Assembly (NCBI GenBank): GCA_903910385.1 | Contig: CAIVZM010000022.1 | Location: forward strand, 86,376 to 150,375 | Direction: 5' to 3' | Length of the DNA: 64,000 nucleotides | Source of the DNA: an uncultured Armatimonadota bacterium | GTDB lineage: Bacteria; Armatimonadota; Armatimonadia; Armatimonadales; Armatimonadaceae | Shown: positions 27,097 through 35,563 of the stretch, piece after piece | How positions within the stretch are numbered: position 1 is the stretch's first letter | How the letters are laid out: the number at the start of each line of letters is the position of its first letter | Notes under the pieces: model-generated | What the model saw: the letters and a program-made list of their open reading frames with translations, nothing else | What the model was told of the DNA's origin: nothing | Database searches by the model: none | Made by a program: the position numbers and the translations under genes

Positions 27097-27136
27097 AAGA
27101 CTTGATGTCAGAATGAGATTTCTAACATCAAGTCTT
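27097..27136 (+). repeat. Long hairpin after the pyruvate dehydrogenase operon
   Basis: Perfect 12-bp inverted repeat (27097-27108 with 27125-27136) around a 16-base loop that can fold further (AGAA with TTCT). There is no T-run, so it is more likely an RNA-processing or 3'-end-protecting stem, or a small repeat element, than a classical terminator. Confidence 0.5.
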
Positions 27137-27257
27137 GAATCATGAGTCCGGTCAACTGTAGACGACAGAGTCGTTTGCCAGATTCCGGATCGGAAAATCC
27201 AAGGGTTGCGAACGACCCATACAAGGTCGGCGCTAATAAACCCCAGTAAGGACAATA

Positions 27258-29153
27258 ATGACGAGGATTGCACGCGCCTTCGGCGCGTTTTTTTGTTTCA
27301 CCGTCTGGGTTTTCGTCAGCGGAATTTGCACTGGCTCCGTCCGGGCGCAAAGCTCTCCCTATGATTTACGCGCCAACTATGATAAGGCGGAGTATCAGGT
27401 TACGATGAGGGACAGTGTGAAACTGTTCGTTTCCGTTTATTCCCCCAAAGATAAATCGAAGAAATATCCGATACTCTTGCAGAGAACGCCCTATTCCGTC
27501 GGGCCGTATGGTTCGGACGCTTACCGTTCGGTGCGGGGATCTACCGAACAATTCGCCCGTGATGGCTATATCCTCGCCTTCGAGGACGTTCGCGGGCAAA
27601 ATAAGTCGGAGGGAAAGTGGTCGGAGATACGGCCGCACAACCCCAAAAAAGCAGGCCCGGCGGATATTGACGAATCCACCGACACCTATGACACCGTCGA
27701 TTGGCTGGTAAAAAATATTGCCAACAACAATGGGCGTGTCGGCATGATCGGTATTTCTTATCCAGGATTTTATGTCTCGTCCGGCATTGTCGATACGCAT
27801 CCCGCTATAAAGGCGGCCTCGCCACAGGCTCCGGTTTCAGACTGGTTCCATGGCGACGATGACCACCATAACGGCGCTCTGTGGTTACCTCACTCGTTCC
27901 TCTTTTATTCCGGATTTGGAAGACCGGGGAAACCGCCGCTCAACTTCGGAACGAACGATGGCTATCAGTTCTTTCTGGATATGGGCTCGATCTCCAACGC
28001 CGACGCCCAGTGGCTCAAAGGCGATGTGGAATGGTGGACGGACATGCTGAAGCACCCCAACTTCGATGACTTCTGGAAAGACCGCACGATCCTTTACCAC
28101 TTGAAGAACATCAAGGCGGCTACCATGACGGTAGGTGGATGGTTCGATGCTGAAGACCTGTACGGAGCCCTGGCGACATACCGCAATATCGAAACGAAGA
28201 ATCCGCGTATTCCCCGCAATATGATCGTGATGGGTCCGTGGTCACATGGTCAATGGTCGAACGGACCCGGTGATCGTCTCGGCGATGGTCGCTTCGGCGC
28301 CGCGACCGGAGAGTTTTATCGAAAGAACATCGAGCTGCCTTTCTTCAATTACTACCTGAAGGACAGTGGGACGATAGATCTGCCGGAAGCGTACGTTTTT
28401 GAGACGGGCTCTAACAAATGGCGACAGTTCGCCGCCTGGCCGCCGAAAGAAGCCAAGGAACGCCGGCTTTACCTGTTGCCCGGCGGAAAAATCGGTTTCG
28501 ACGCGCCCGGAAACGGCGCCGGTGCAGAGTTTACGGAATATGTCAGTGATCCGGCAAAGCCTGTCGCTTCGACAGCTCTAGCGAGGAAACAACTGGGTAT
28601 GCCCCGTGACTATATGGCGGAGGATCAGCGCTTTTCCGCCAGCGATCCGAGCGTTATTACCTTCGTTTCTGAGCCGCTCAGGGAAGACTTTACCATTGCC
28701 GGACCGATATCCTCTGCACTGTACGCTTCCACCTCTGGCACAGACAGCGATTTTATTGTCAAATTGATCGATGTCTATCCGGATGATACGCCCAACGCTC
28801 TGGATGACCGGGATACGTTCAAACGAGGCGGTATGCAATTTATGGTTCGTGGCGAGCCGATGCCGGCGCGATTCCGAAAGTCCTTTGAAAAGCCTGTGGC
28901 GATGACACCGAACAAACCGGAAAAGATCGAATTTGTGATGCCGGACGCTTTGCATACCTTCGGCAAGGGGCATCGCATCATGGTGCATATCCAGTCGTCC
29001 TGGTTCCCGATGGTCGCTCGCAATCCGCAGACCTTCGTTCCTAATACGACTTTCGCCACACCTGATCAATTCGTCAAAGCGACAGAGCGGATTTACCACA
29101 CCCCGAAAATGCCGTCGTCCATCAAAGTTGGAGAGATAAAGCCAGCGAACTGA
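27258..29153 (+). CDS. Secreted CocE/NonD-family serine hydrolase (X-Pro dipeptidyl-peptidase S15 type)
   Basis: 631 residues. A signal peptide covers residues 1-30 (hydrophobic FFCFTVWVFVSG, cut after VRA). The alpha/beta hydrolase nucleophile is Ser167 in GISYPG; the oxyanion-region block VRGQNKSEG is at 112-120 and the likely catalytic His is in GPWSHGQW. The C-terminal half is the jelly-roll domain typical of PepX/CocE enzymes. Substrate could be an acyl ester or amide, or an N-terminal X-Pro dipeptide. AAGGA at 27247-27251 fixes the start. Oddly, a perfect intrinsic terminator lies within codons 5-13 (27272-27294). Confidence 0.88.
   Translation: MTRIARAFGAFFCFTVWVFVSGICTGSVRAQSSPYDLRANYDKAEYQVTMRDSVKLFVSVYSPKDKSKKYPILLQRTPYSVGPYGSDAYRSVRGSTEQFARDGYILAFEDVRGQNKSEGKWSEIRPHNPKKAGPADIDESTDTYDTVDWLVKNIANNNGRVGMIGISYPGFYVSSGIVDTHPAIKAASPQAPVSDWFHGDDDHHNGALWLPHSFLFYSGFGRPGKPPLNFGTNDGYQFFLDMGSISNADAQWLKGDVEWWTDMLKHPNFDDFWKDRTILYHLKNIKAATMTVGGWFDAEDLYGALATYRNIETKNPRIPRNMIVMGPWSHGQWSNGPGDRLGDGRFGAATGEFYRKNIELPFFNYYLKDSGTIDLPEAYVFETGSNKWRQFAAWPPKEAKERRLYLLPGGKIGFDAPGNGAGAEFTEYVSDPAKPVASTALARKQLGMPRDYMAEDQRFSASDPSVITFVSEPLREDFTIAGPISSALYASTSGTDSDFIVKLIDVYPDDTPNALDDRDTFKRGGMQFMVRGEPMPARFRKSFEKPVAMTPNKPEKIEFVMPDALHTFGKGHRIMVHIQSSWFPMVARNPQTFVPNTTFATPDQFVKATERIYHTPKMPSSIKVGEIKPAN
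27272..27294 (+). terminator. Terminator-like hairpin inside the signal-peptide codons
   Basis: A 7-bp stem ACGCGCC/GGCGCGT (27272-27278 and 27282-27288) is followed by a run of T to 27294. It begins 14 bases after the ATG of the secreted hydrolase. Translating ribosomes would keep it open, so it could make transcription depend on prompt translation. Confidence 0.6.
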
Positions 29154-29193
29154 ACCAATCTTTCCGAGTATAAGTTTAACGAACTGAAAATGC

Positions 29194-29232
29194 AAAAACT
29201 CCCCGCAGGACAAAGTCCTGCGGGGAGTTTTT
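29194..29232. terminator. Bidirectional terminator between the hydrolase gene and rpsR
   Basis: An 18-bp stem (29194-29211 with 29215-29232, loop AAA) starts with five A and ends with five T, serving both convergent transcripts. Confidence 0.9.
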
Positions 29233-29239
29233 AGGCTTT

Positions 29240-29500
29240 TTAGTTCCCCGGTTCCGCCACAAAGGGCAGGAGGGCGATTTCACGGGCTCGTTTGATCGCC
29301 TGCGCCAGCGAGCGCTGGTAGCGGGCATTCGTGCCGGTGGTGCGCCGCGGAAGAATCTTTCCACGTTCGCTCACAAAGCGGCGAAGTAATGTGACATTCT
29401 TATAGTCAATGAAGTCGATTTTCTGCACGGTGAAGAAGCAGACTTTACGTTTCGGCTTGCGCCGAGGCTTCATCGGTCGATTCGGTGCGTTATTTCTCAC
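29240..29500 (-). CDS. rpsR: Ribosomal protein bS18
   Basis: 86 residues, usual size. The core [26 protein letters not shown] and the [19 protein letters not shown] segment are diagnostic (shown as landmarks). It binds 16S rRNA as a heterodimer with bS6. Last gene of rpsF-ssb-rpsR, 41 bases after ssb, ending beside a strong terminator. Confidence 0.97.
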   Translation of the reverse strand: MRNNAPNRPMKPRRKPKRKVCFFTVQKIDFIDYKNVTLLRRFVSERGKILPRRTTGTNARYQRSLAQAIKRAREIALLPFVAEPGN

Positions 29501-29541
29501 AGTATTTTCATCCTAAAGCAGCGAAAGCGCATCCTGTCGTT

Positions 29542-30111
29542 TTATTCGGCGAAAGGATCACTTAGATCGCTGTCATCGTAGTCGTTGGCGGGAGCGGCGT
29601 TCCGGGCGGGTTGTCGCGCCGGAGCGGCCTGTTGCCGTGACGGAGTCTGTTGTTGTGCGGCGGGCCGTTGATACGCCTGTTGTGCTGGAGCCTGTTGCGC
29701 TGGAGCTTGTTGAGCGTATCCGCCTCCGCCGGAGTTACCGGCTGCCTCGCCACCTTCGTATCCACCTTCGCCATCTGAACGTCTTTCAAGAATCTTGAAC
29801 GTATCCGCAATGATGTCGAACGCTTTGCGGTTTTGTCCATTTTGATCCACATAGGATCGAATCTGCGCTCTACCTTCTACCAGGACAAGCTTACCCTTGG
29901 TAAGGTAATTGGCGGCGGTTTCTGCAAGAGTGCGCCAGCAGGTCACATCGAAGAAGTCAGTCTCCTTCTGTGCGCCTTGCTGACGGGCTTCCGCAGACTG
30001 CGGGCGACCGACCGCCAGGCCAAACGACGTAACAGGAACCCCTGACGGCGTGTATTTGGCTTCCGGATCACGGGTCAGGCGTCCAACGAGGATAATCTTG
30101 TTATAATCCAT
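29542..30111 (-). CDS. ssb: Single-stranded DNA-binding protein
   Basis: 189 residues. The OB-fold spans about residues 1-108 (DYNKIILVGRLTRDPEAKYT at the start, LVLVEGRAQIRSYVDQNG later). A low-complexity Gln/Ala/Pro-rich linker follows, and the acidic tip DDSDLSDPFAE ends in a form of the usual D-x-PF partner-binding tail, here followed by AE rather than ending exactly at Phe. It sits between rpsF and rpsR, as in many bacteria, which marks it as the housekeeping copy. Confidence 0.95.
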   Translation of the reverse strand: MDYNKIILVGRLTRDPEAKYTPSGVPVTSFGLAVGRPQSAEARQQGAQKETDFFDVTCWRTLAETAANYLTKGKLVLVEGRAQIRSYVDQNGQNRKAFDIIADTFKILERRSDGEGGYEGGEAAGNSGGGGYAQQAPAQQAPAQQAYQRPAAQQQTPSRQQAAPARQPARNAAPANDYDDSDLSDPFAE

Positions 30112-30228
30112 AGTCTATTTCTCCCTGATAAAATGTTACCCCGTCGGCGGCGTTTCCGCGTAGAAAAAGCGGAGGATAAACGTTGAGGCGGGCGACGAAA
30201 ATGGCGCGAGGCGCTCATTTTGCGGACG

Positions 30229-30753
30229 TTACTCTTCGGTTGCCGCCGGTTCGCTTTCCTGTTCCGAGGCAGCGATTTCTTCCGGGGTATCGGTAGCTTC
30301 GGACGGCGTTGCGGAAAGGTCAGTGACATTAGCAGTGTCCGCAATCGGCGCCGCTTCGGCACGTGCGGCCTCCGCTTCGGCATTTGCTGCGGCTCGTGCG
30401 GCGAATTCGCGATCCCGACGCTCTTGTTCAGCGGCGCGGGTCTGTCCGGGCGTTGCATCCGCCTTCTTGTCCTGTTTTACCACCAGGTAGCGGAGAACAT
30501 CATCGCTGATTCGGAAAATACGATCCAGTTCATCTCTGGCGGGAGGTTCCGAGGTGAAGTTCATCACATAGTAAACGCCTTCGCGCTTACCTTTGATTTC
30601 GTAAGCGAGGCGACGGGGGTCCCAGCGGTCGACATCGGTCACATTACCGCCATGACCGGCGACAACGCCCCGGTATTTCTCCAGAACGCCGCTGTAAAAC
30701 TCGTCGGACTGTCCGGTCTCGACGACAAAGACGGCCTCATAGGCTGTCATCAT
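30229..30753 (-). CDS. rpsF: Ribosomal protein bS6 with long acidic C-terminal extension
   Basis: 174 residues. The first 95 or so are the bS6 fold (TAYEAVFVVETGQSDEFY, DRWDPRRLAYEIKGKREGVYYVMNF). Residues from about 100 form an Ala/Glu-rich tail ending EQESEPAATEE, probably disordered, longer than the short Glu tail of enterobacterial S6. First gene of rpsF-ssb-rpsR. A hairpin directly upstream (30786-30807) may be the site for S6:S18 feedback binding. Confidence 0.96.
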   Translation of the reverse strand: MMTAYEAVFVVETGQSDEFYSGVLEKYRGVVAGHGGNVTDVDRWDPRRLAYEIKGKREGVYYVMNFTSEPPARDELDRIFRISDDVLRYLVVKQDKKADATPGQTRAAEQERRDREFAARAAANAEAEAARAEAAPIADTANVTDLSATPSEATDTPEEIAASEQESEPAATEE

Positions 30754-30785
30754 TATTCAACTATCCTTTCCCTATGGTCTATCGT

Positions 30786-30807
30786 CCGCTCGATGGGAAG
30801 CGAGCGG
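30786..30807 (-). promoter_or_regulatory. Hairpin in the rpsF leader, possible S6:S18 binding element
   Basis: On the minus strand CCGCTCG pairs with CGAGCGG across an eight-base loop, 33 bases before the rpsF start. S6:S18 complexes of many bacteria bind a hairpin in this leader to repress their operon; assignment here rests on position and a CCG-containing stem only. Confidence 0.35.
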
Positions 30808-30863
30808 CAGGGTCGGAGGGGGAGATCACAAAACCCTTGATTTCACCCCTAAAACTCCTTGGC

Positions 30864-30893
30864 ATCATACCATTACGGAAAGCTTGCCGCCAA
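30864..30893 (-). promoter_or_regulatory. Putative promoter of rpsF-ssb-rpsR
   Basis: On the minus strand TTGGCG (30893-30888) and TATGAT (30869-30864) are 18 bases apart, giving a leader of about 100 bases. Confidence 0.45.
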
Positions 30894-30938
30894 AATATTT
30901 CCACAGGTTGACAGCCGATGCATTCGAGGGAGCGTTCG

Positions 30939-31850
30939 TTATCGTGTAATCGCCTTTTCCGGAGCGGGCTCCAACGCCATCTTCCCGTCCGCATCGACAC
31001 GCCAGACATTCTGACTCTTTTGATCCTTGACGCGTGAACCGGGCGGTAATACGATCTGAAAATCACGATCCGGCAGAGGCTTGTCTGAAAGGCTCTTGAG
31101 GACGAAATGCGCCGAGCCCAGAAGCATCTCCTGTGAGGACTCCTTATAGGAAGCCACATCACTGATTTCGGGAAGGGAAATATCGCCAGTCGTTCGCAAT
31201 CCCTTGCATGAGAAGACATTACGAAACTTCGTCTTGCCGTAGGCGCTTTTTTCCTCAGATGCGACGATCCGCCGAGGCTCTTTCTGGGTCAGTCGAAACA
31301 TCCCATTGTAGACGACAGCGATATCAGTTCCGAAATCTGCGGTGTAGACATCTATCGCGCCATAGTCTGTGGATTGTTCCACGCTAACAGGCTTGACTCG
31401 CGAAGTTTTGATAAGATCGGCGAATGGAACTCCGCCAAACTCCAGCATGGGACGTAATGGGTTTGTCATAGACTCATAGCGCGTTTGCATGACGACATTA
31501 CGCGGCGTCGTGGGGTTCGGATACGTCCCTTCGACAAAGACCTGGTTCTTTCCATCGAAAATAAACGTTCTGGTCGCCCCTTGGGGGTCTGATCGACTTT
31601 CGAGACGCTGAACTGTCCGGACTCCATCGCTGGAGATTGTCAGGGTATAATGTCGCTCCTGTATCTCCGGCGAGCCTCCCACTATACGCACCCGGTCAGT
31701 CTGGTCATAAACAGCGGTAAATGTTATTGGAAACGGTGATTTCTCTCCCGGTAGCGTCTGCGGGGGTGCCTCCCGGCAACCCTGAAGACAGAAAACGAGG
31801 ATCAATGGAATACATCGTCGCGCTGTCGCTAAACCAGAAAAAGATTTCAC
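30939..31850 (-). CDS. Lipoprotein of unknown function
   Basis: 303 residues from a GTG start. The signal peptide ends in the lipobox LQGC with Cys25 as the lipid-carrying residue, so it is a membrane-anchored periplasmic protein. The body is mostly beta-rich (alternating strands such as HYTLTISSDGVRTVQRLES, TRTFIFDGKNQVFVEG), with a resemblance in style to LolA/LolB-type outer-membrane lipoprotein carriers, but I see no diagnostic motif. It is a single gene next to rpsF in the same direction, 185 bases upstream. No in-frame ATG exists near the N-terminus. Confidence 0.65.
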   Translation of the reverse strand: MKSFSGLATARRCIPLILVFCLQGCREAPPQTLPGEKSPFPITFTAVYDQTDRVRIVGGSPEIQERHYTLTISSDGVRTVQRLESRSDPQGATRTFIFDGKNQVFVEGTYPNPTTPRNVVMQTRYESMTNPLRPMLEFGGVPFADLIKTSRVKPVSVEQSTDYGAIDVYTADFGTDIAVVYNGMFRLTQKEPRRIVASEEKSAYGKTKFRNVFSCKGLRTTGDISLPEISDVASYKESSQEMLLGSAHFVLKSLSDKPLPDRDFQIVLPPGSRVKDQKSQNVWRVDADGKMALEPAPEKAITR

Positions 31851-31966
31851 TCAGTGAGCATATCGCCAATTCACGTTATTGCCTCGTCGACGAAGCCTAC
31901 TGCGGTGTTATCGAAGGAGGGGACAGGAACGGATTCGACAATATGCGAAAAACTTGATACCATTCT

Positions 31967-31991
31967 ATGGGCGTCTTCATAAGACGCCCAT
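31967..31991. repeat. Perfect 11-bp hairpin upstream of dapL
   Basis: ATGGGCGTCTT and its complement flank a three-base loop. It lies between the divergent lipoprotein and dapL genes. There is no T-run on either strand, so a regulatory or processing role is more likely than termination. Confidence 0.45.
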
Positions 31992-32190
31992 TGTCGTATT
32001 TTGACGTGTGTCACGCGACGTCGGTAACGACGTTCGGAAAGGTCAGAGGAAAAATGAAATCCCATACCATCCTCTCGCCGGGTCAAACGATCCGGCAGTA
32101 CACCGGCGACGAATCTCAATCTATCAATCACGCGCCCGCTCCTGAAACTGACAGGGGCGAAATTGGCGCGACGGAGGCTCTGTAACACCC

Positions 32191-33393
32191 ATGTCCCTGC
32201 CAGCCACGCTGAATGTCCCCCGCGCAAAGCGGCTTGACCTTATTCCCCCCTATCTGTTCGGTGAAATCGCCCGCCAGAAGAAGCAGGCGCTCGCTGAAGG
32301 ACGCGATTTGATCGACCTTGGTATCGGCGATCCCGATCAACCAACCCCGCCAGAAATCATCGACGCTCTCTATGAGGCTGCCAAAGACCCGGAGACGCAC
32401 CGCTACGATGAGTCCAATGCGGGAGACCCGATCTTTCTGGATGCTGCCGCTAAATGGTTCGAGGGCAGATTCGGCGTCAAACTGGACCCGAACAGCGAGT
32501 TGCTTCTTTTGATCGGTTCCAAGGAAGGGCTTGCCCACCTTTGCTGGGCTTATGTGGATGCAGGTGATTATACGCTGGTGCAGGATCCTTCCTACACTGT
32601 CCCGAAAGTCAACACGCTGATGGCAGGTGGAATCCCGCATCTGATGCCCCTCACCGCTGCTAATAACTGGCTCCCCGTTTTAAGCGACATTCCGACCGAA
32701 GTGGCGAAAGCGGCGAAGATCATGTTCCTGAACTACCCGCATAACCCGACGGGCGCGACCGCGACCAGCGCCTTTTTCGCGGAGGCGGTCGAGTTTGCCA
32801 AGAACTATGACATTCTCATCTGTCAGGATTGCGCCTATAGCGAAGTGAACTATGATGACTACCGCGCTCCCTCGATCCTGCAGACGCCTGGTGCAATAGA
32901 TATCGCCATCGAAACGCATTCGCTTTCCAAAACGCTCAATATGACCGGATGGCGCGTGGGCTTCGCCGCTGGAAATCCGGATGCGATCGCCACGTTGAAC
33001 AAACTCAAATCGAACATCGACAGCAAGCAGTTCGCCGCGATTGACCGCGCCGCCGCGTGGGCGTTGCTGAATGTCAATAACGATCATACGCTCGAGTTGT
33101 ATCAACGGCGTCGTGACATTCTGGTGGATGGCTTGAACTCGCTCGGATGGAAGCTGGAAAAGCCGAAGGCGGCGTTCTATATCTGGGCTCCGGTACCTCC
33201 GGGCTATACATCGATGTCCTTCGTTTCTGACTTGCTCTCGAAGGCGGGCGTCCTTGCCATTCCTGGCGTTGGTTACGGCGAAAACGGTGAGGGATATGTC
33301 CGAATGTCCCTGACACTGAGCGGCGACAAAAACGGCGAGCGCATCGCGGAAGCGGTTGAGCGCATTCGCCAGAACCTGACAATCAACTGGTAA
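32191..33393 (+). CDS. dapL: LL-diaminopimelate aminotransferase
   Basis: 400 residues, PLP class I/II. Direct conversion of tetrahydrodipicolinate to LL-diaminopimelate, for lysine and peptidoglycan. Landmarks: DLGIGDPDQPTP near residue 42, NYPHNPTGA (Asn and Pro of the PLP site), and the Schiff-base lysine in SLSKTLNMTGWRVGF; RMSLT near the end holds the carboxylate-binding Arg. It matches DapL better than aspartate aminotransferase, though related aminotransferases cannot be excluded from sequence alone. Monocistronic, with hairpins before (31967) and after (33461, 33543). Confidence 0.85.
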   Translation: MSLPATLNVPRAKRLDLIPPYLFGEIARQKKQALAEGRDLIDLGIGDPDQPTPPEIIDALYEAAKDPETHRYDESNAGDPIFLDAAAKWFEGRFGVKLDPNSELLLLIGSKEGLAHLCWAYVDAGDYTLVQDPSYTVPKVNTLMAGGIPHLMPLTAANNWLPVLSDIPTEVAKAAKIMFLNYPHNPTGATATSAFFAEAVEFAKNYDILICQDCAYSEVNYDDYRAPSILQTPGAIDIAIETHSLSKTLNMTGWRVGFAAGNPDAIATLNKLKSNIDSKQFAAIDRAAAWALLNVNNDHTLELYQRRRDILVDGLNSLGWKLEKPKAAFYIWAPVPPGYTSMSFVSDLLSKAGVLAIPGVGYGENGEGYVRMSLTLSGDKNGERIAEAVERIRQNLTINW

Positions 33394-33460
33394 CATTTAC
33401 CGCCAGTTAAGGTTGAATCGGTATTCAATACATTCAATAGACCTCTTGCATAAGTCCGCA

Positions 33461-33498
33461 TCTTGCCCCCTCATGCGCAAGCGCATGAGGGGGCAAGA
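33461..33498. repeat. 38-bp perfect palindrome downstream of dapL
   Basis: TCTTGCCCCCTCATGCGC, two bases, then its exact complement. An 18-bp perfect stem with no flanking T-run. It could be an extragenic palindromic repeat or the core of a small mobile element. Confidence 0.7.
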
Positions 33499-33542
33499 TA
33501 CACGGTTTGCAAAATGACTGAAGAAATTGGTCTAACAGAGGA

Positions 33543-33577
33543 GGGGGTAACCGTAAGAACGTGGATTACCCCCTTTT
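33543..33577 (+). terminator. Probable dapL terminator
   Basis: GGGGGTAA (33543-33550) pairs with TTACCCCC (33566-33573) and TTTT follows. The loop can pair further. It lies before the convergent universal stress gene. Confidence 0.6.
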
Positions 33578-33654
33578 GTTCCGCTCCGCTTATCGCGAAT
33601 CCGATATTTTCGGAGTCAAAGGGGAGACTTCAGGAAATGATCTATTGGTATCCA

Positions 33655-34107
33655 CTAACGGACGATGAGAACGGAACAGTGGGCAAGATGCGCTACTCGC
33701 TCGGAGACGGAACCGAGGAAAAACGCCTTCATGCCACTCAGTCCACGACTGCCGACGACCAGTAGATCGCAACCCTCTTCTTCAGCGACTCGCGCTATAG
33801 TTTCTGCGGCGTGACCTGTCTCCGTTCGGAAAACATAGGATACGGGACGGTCGCCGACTACCAGCTTTACACTGGATTTAACGCGGCTCTGTGCGGTCTT
33901 TTCCCATTCATCCATCAGGTTGGGATCGATATACTCAATGCCACCCCCCAGACTCCCTCCGCCCATCATCGGCGCCATCATCGGCATCTCGTAGACATAA
34001 AGAATCACCAGATGGGAACGGTACTTATCGGCGATTTTCACCGCCGTGTGTACCGCATTAAACGCGCCTTCGGAACCATCCGTAGCAACCAGAAGTTTTT
34101 GAAACAT
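33655..34107 (-). CDS. Universal stress protein (UspA family)
   Basis: 150 residues, single Usp domain, cytoplasmic. N-terminal LLVATDGSEGA and the C-terminal ATP-binding signature GSRGLSGMKAFFLGSVSERV with CSVLIVR are complete, so it should bind ATP. A Met-rich loop (MPMMAPMMGGG) lies around residues 40-55. It is divergent from the sensor kinase gene; Usp and two-component genes here form a stress neighbourhood. Confidence 0.92.
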   Translation of the reverse strand: MFQKLLVATDGSEGAFNAVHTAVKIADKYRSHLVILYVYEMPMMAPMMGGGSLGGGIEYIDPNLMDEWEKTAQSRVKSSVKLVVGDRPVSYVFRTETGHAAETIARVAEEEGCDLLVVGSRGLSGMKAFFLGSVSERVAHLAHCSVLIVR

Positions 34108-34282
34108 GGGTTTTTCCTTTCAGAACCGGCATCATTAAGAAAACTATAGCGCGTCACACAACGGGAATCGTCCTCGTTTCAGGGGATTATGATAGTGAAA
34201 CGGTACGAAAAATCCTATCTGGCGAAGGTATATTGCTCTCAAAGCCTTGACATTTCGCAGTGAGAACGGCACACTGAACCAT

Positions 34283-35563
34283 ATGGACGGAGCGTATCGC
34301 AAAGAGGGGATTCCTGATGTAGCGTCGATCTGGCGTCATCGGGCGGAAGCGGCGGAGCAGGCATTAGAAGCCCTGAAAGTCAGCGCCACCTGGCGTACGC
34401 TTGCGCTGGAAACAGCGAACCGGGTCGCTCTGGATATTCTGGCGCAACGTACCGGCGTTGAGGCGTTGCGCCATATCGCTCATGCGGCAAAGACCCTGGC
34501 GTGCGCTCGTTATGCCGCCCTCGGCGTCGCCCGTCTGGACGGGAAGGGATTGGTTAACTTTGTCACAGTAGGCTTGACGCCTGAGGAGGAGGCAGCCATT
34601 GGTTCTCGTCCTCAGGGAATCGGCATCCTCGGGCTACTATTGCGCCAGACCGAACCGTTACGTATCGATTCCTTGAGCGCTTTACCGGCTTCTATAGGGT
34701 TCCCCCCCAATCATCCGCCCATGAAGACTTTTCTGGGAGTTCCTCTGCGGCGTGGAGATACCGTGGTAGGTAGCCTGTATCTGACGGAAAAAGAGGGAGG
34801 TGGATCGTTTACCGAGGAGGATGAGACCGCTGTTCAGACTCTCGGCGCTCATGCTGCGGTTGCGATCCACCATTTGCACCTCATAGAGCGTCAGCAACGG
34901 CTGGTCAGTGGTCTGATCGCCGCTCAGGAAGAGGAGCGTCGCGCTGTCGCTTATGATTTGCATGATGGTCTGACTCAGTACGTGATGGCGGCGCAAGCCC
35001 ATCTGGAATCGTTTCGTCGGGCGCAGGAAGCGGGTAAGACTGACAAGGCGTCTAAAGAAATGAGGCAGGGACTGACCTATCTCAAGGATGCAGTGGTTGA
35101 GTCTCGGCGTCTGGTCAACGGGCTCAGAACTCTCGCCCTCGATGATTTGGGTCTGGCGGGAGCATTGGAACTCCTGTTGCAGGAAGAAAAGCTGCGAGCG
35201 GGATGGCAGGATGCGACTTTCCTGCACAATATCGCCGGACGTCGTTTTGACAAGACGCAAGAAACCGCCATCTACCGTGTCGCGCAGGAAGCGATGACAA
35301 ACGCTCGAAAGCACGCAGAGGCGCAACGTATTCGCGTGTCACTGATCTTTCAAACAGACAGGTTGACGCTCGAAGTTGAGGATGACGGCAAGGGATTTAA
35401 TCCTGATGAACTGGAGAACCGGCACGATCACGTCGGTCTTCAGAGCATGGCGGAACGTGTGCGATTGATGGATGGCGTTTCTCAACTCAACAGCGCACTC
35501 GGTCATGGAACGCGACTTCAAGCCATATTCCCGATTTCCATCGCAGTCGATAAGGAACTATGA
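34283..35563 (+). CDS. GAF-domain sensor histidine kinase, NarL/DegS type
   Basis: 426 residues from ATG 34283; a TTG at 34247 would add 12. No membrane helix, so it is a soluble sensor. A GAF domain covers about residues 54-198 (TGVEALRHIAHAAKTLA, TFLGVPLRRGDTVVGSLYL). The HisKA_3 phosphoacceptor is His227 in AYDLHDGLTQ, preceded by AQEEERRAV. The ATPase domain has AQEAMTNARKHA (N box), DDGKGF (G1) and HVGLQSMAERV (G2). It overlaps the response regulator by four bases (ATGA). The ligand of the GAF domain is unknown; redox or small molecules are typical. Confidence 0.9.
   Translation: MDGAYRKEGIPDVASIWRHRAEAAEQALEALKVSATWRTLALETANRVALDILAQRTGVEALRHIAHAAKTLACARYAALGVARLDGKGLVNFVTVGLTPEEEAAIGSRPQGIGILGLLLRQTEPLRIDSLSALPASIGFPPNHPPMKTFLGVPLRRGDTVVGSLYLTEKEGGGSFTEEDETAVQTLGAHAAVAIHHLHLIERQQRLVSGLIAAQEEERRAVAYDLHDGLTQYVMAAQAHLESFRRAQEAGKTDKASKEMRQGLTYLKDAVVESRRLVNGLRTLALDDLGLAGALELLLQEEKLRAGWQDATFLHNIAGRRFDKTQETAIYRVAQEAMTNARKHAEAQRIRVSLIFQTDRLTLEVEDDGKGFNPDELENRHDHVGLQSMAERVRLMDGVSQLNSALGHGTRLQAIFPISIAVDKEL

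Noticed and set aside
27097..27136. Classical terminator of the pyruvate dehydrogenase operon
   Set aside because: A good stem but no T-run on the plus strand, so it is listed as a hairpin only.
25558..27273. Long minus-strand frame of 571 codons
   Set aside because: Opposite the E2 gene with all its catalytic motifs; no protein character of its own.
31967..32185. 72-codon frame before dapL
   Set aside because: Begins inside a perfect hairpin and has no ribosome site.
33463..33765. 100-codon frame downstream of dapL
   Set aside because: Runs through a 38-bp palindrome and a terminator and overlaps the universal stress gene on the other strand.
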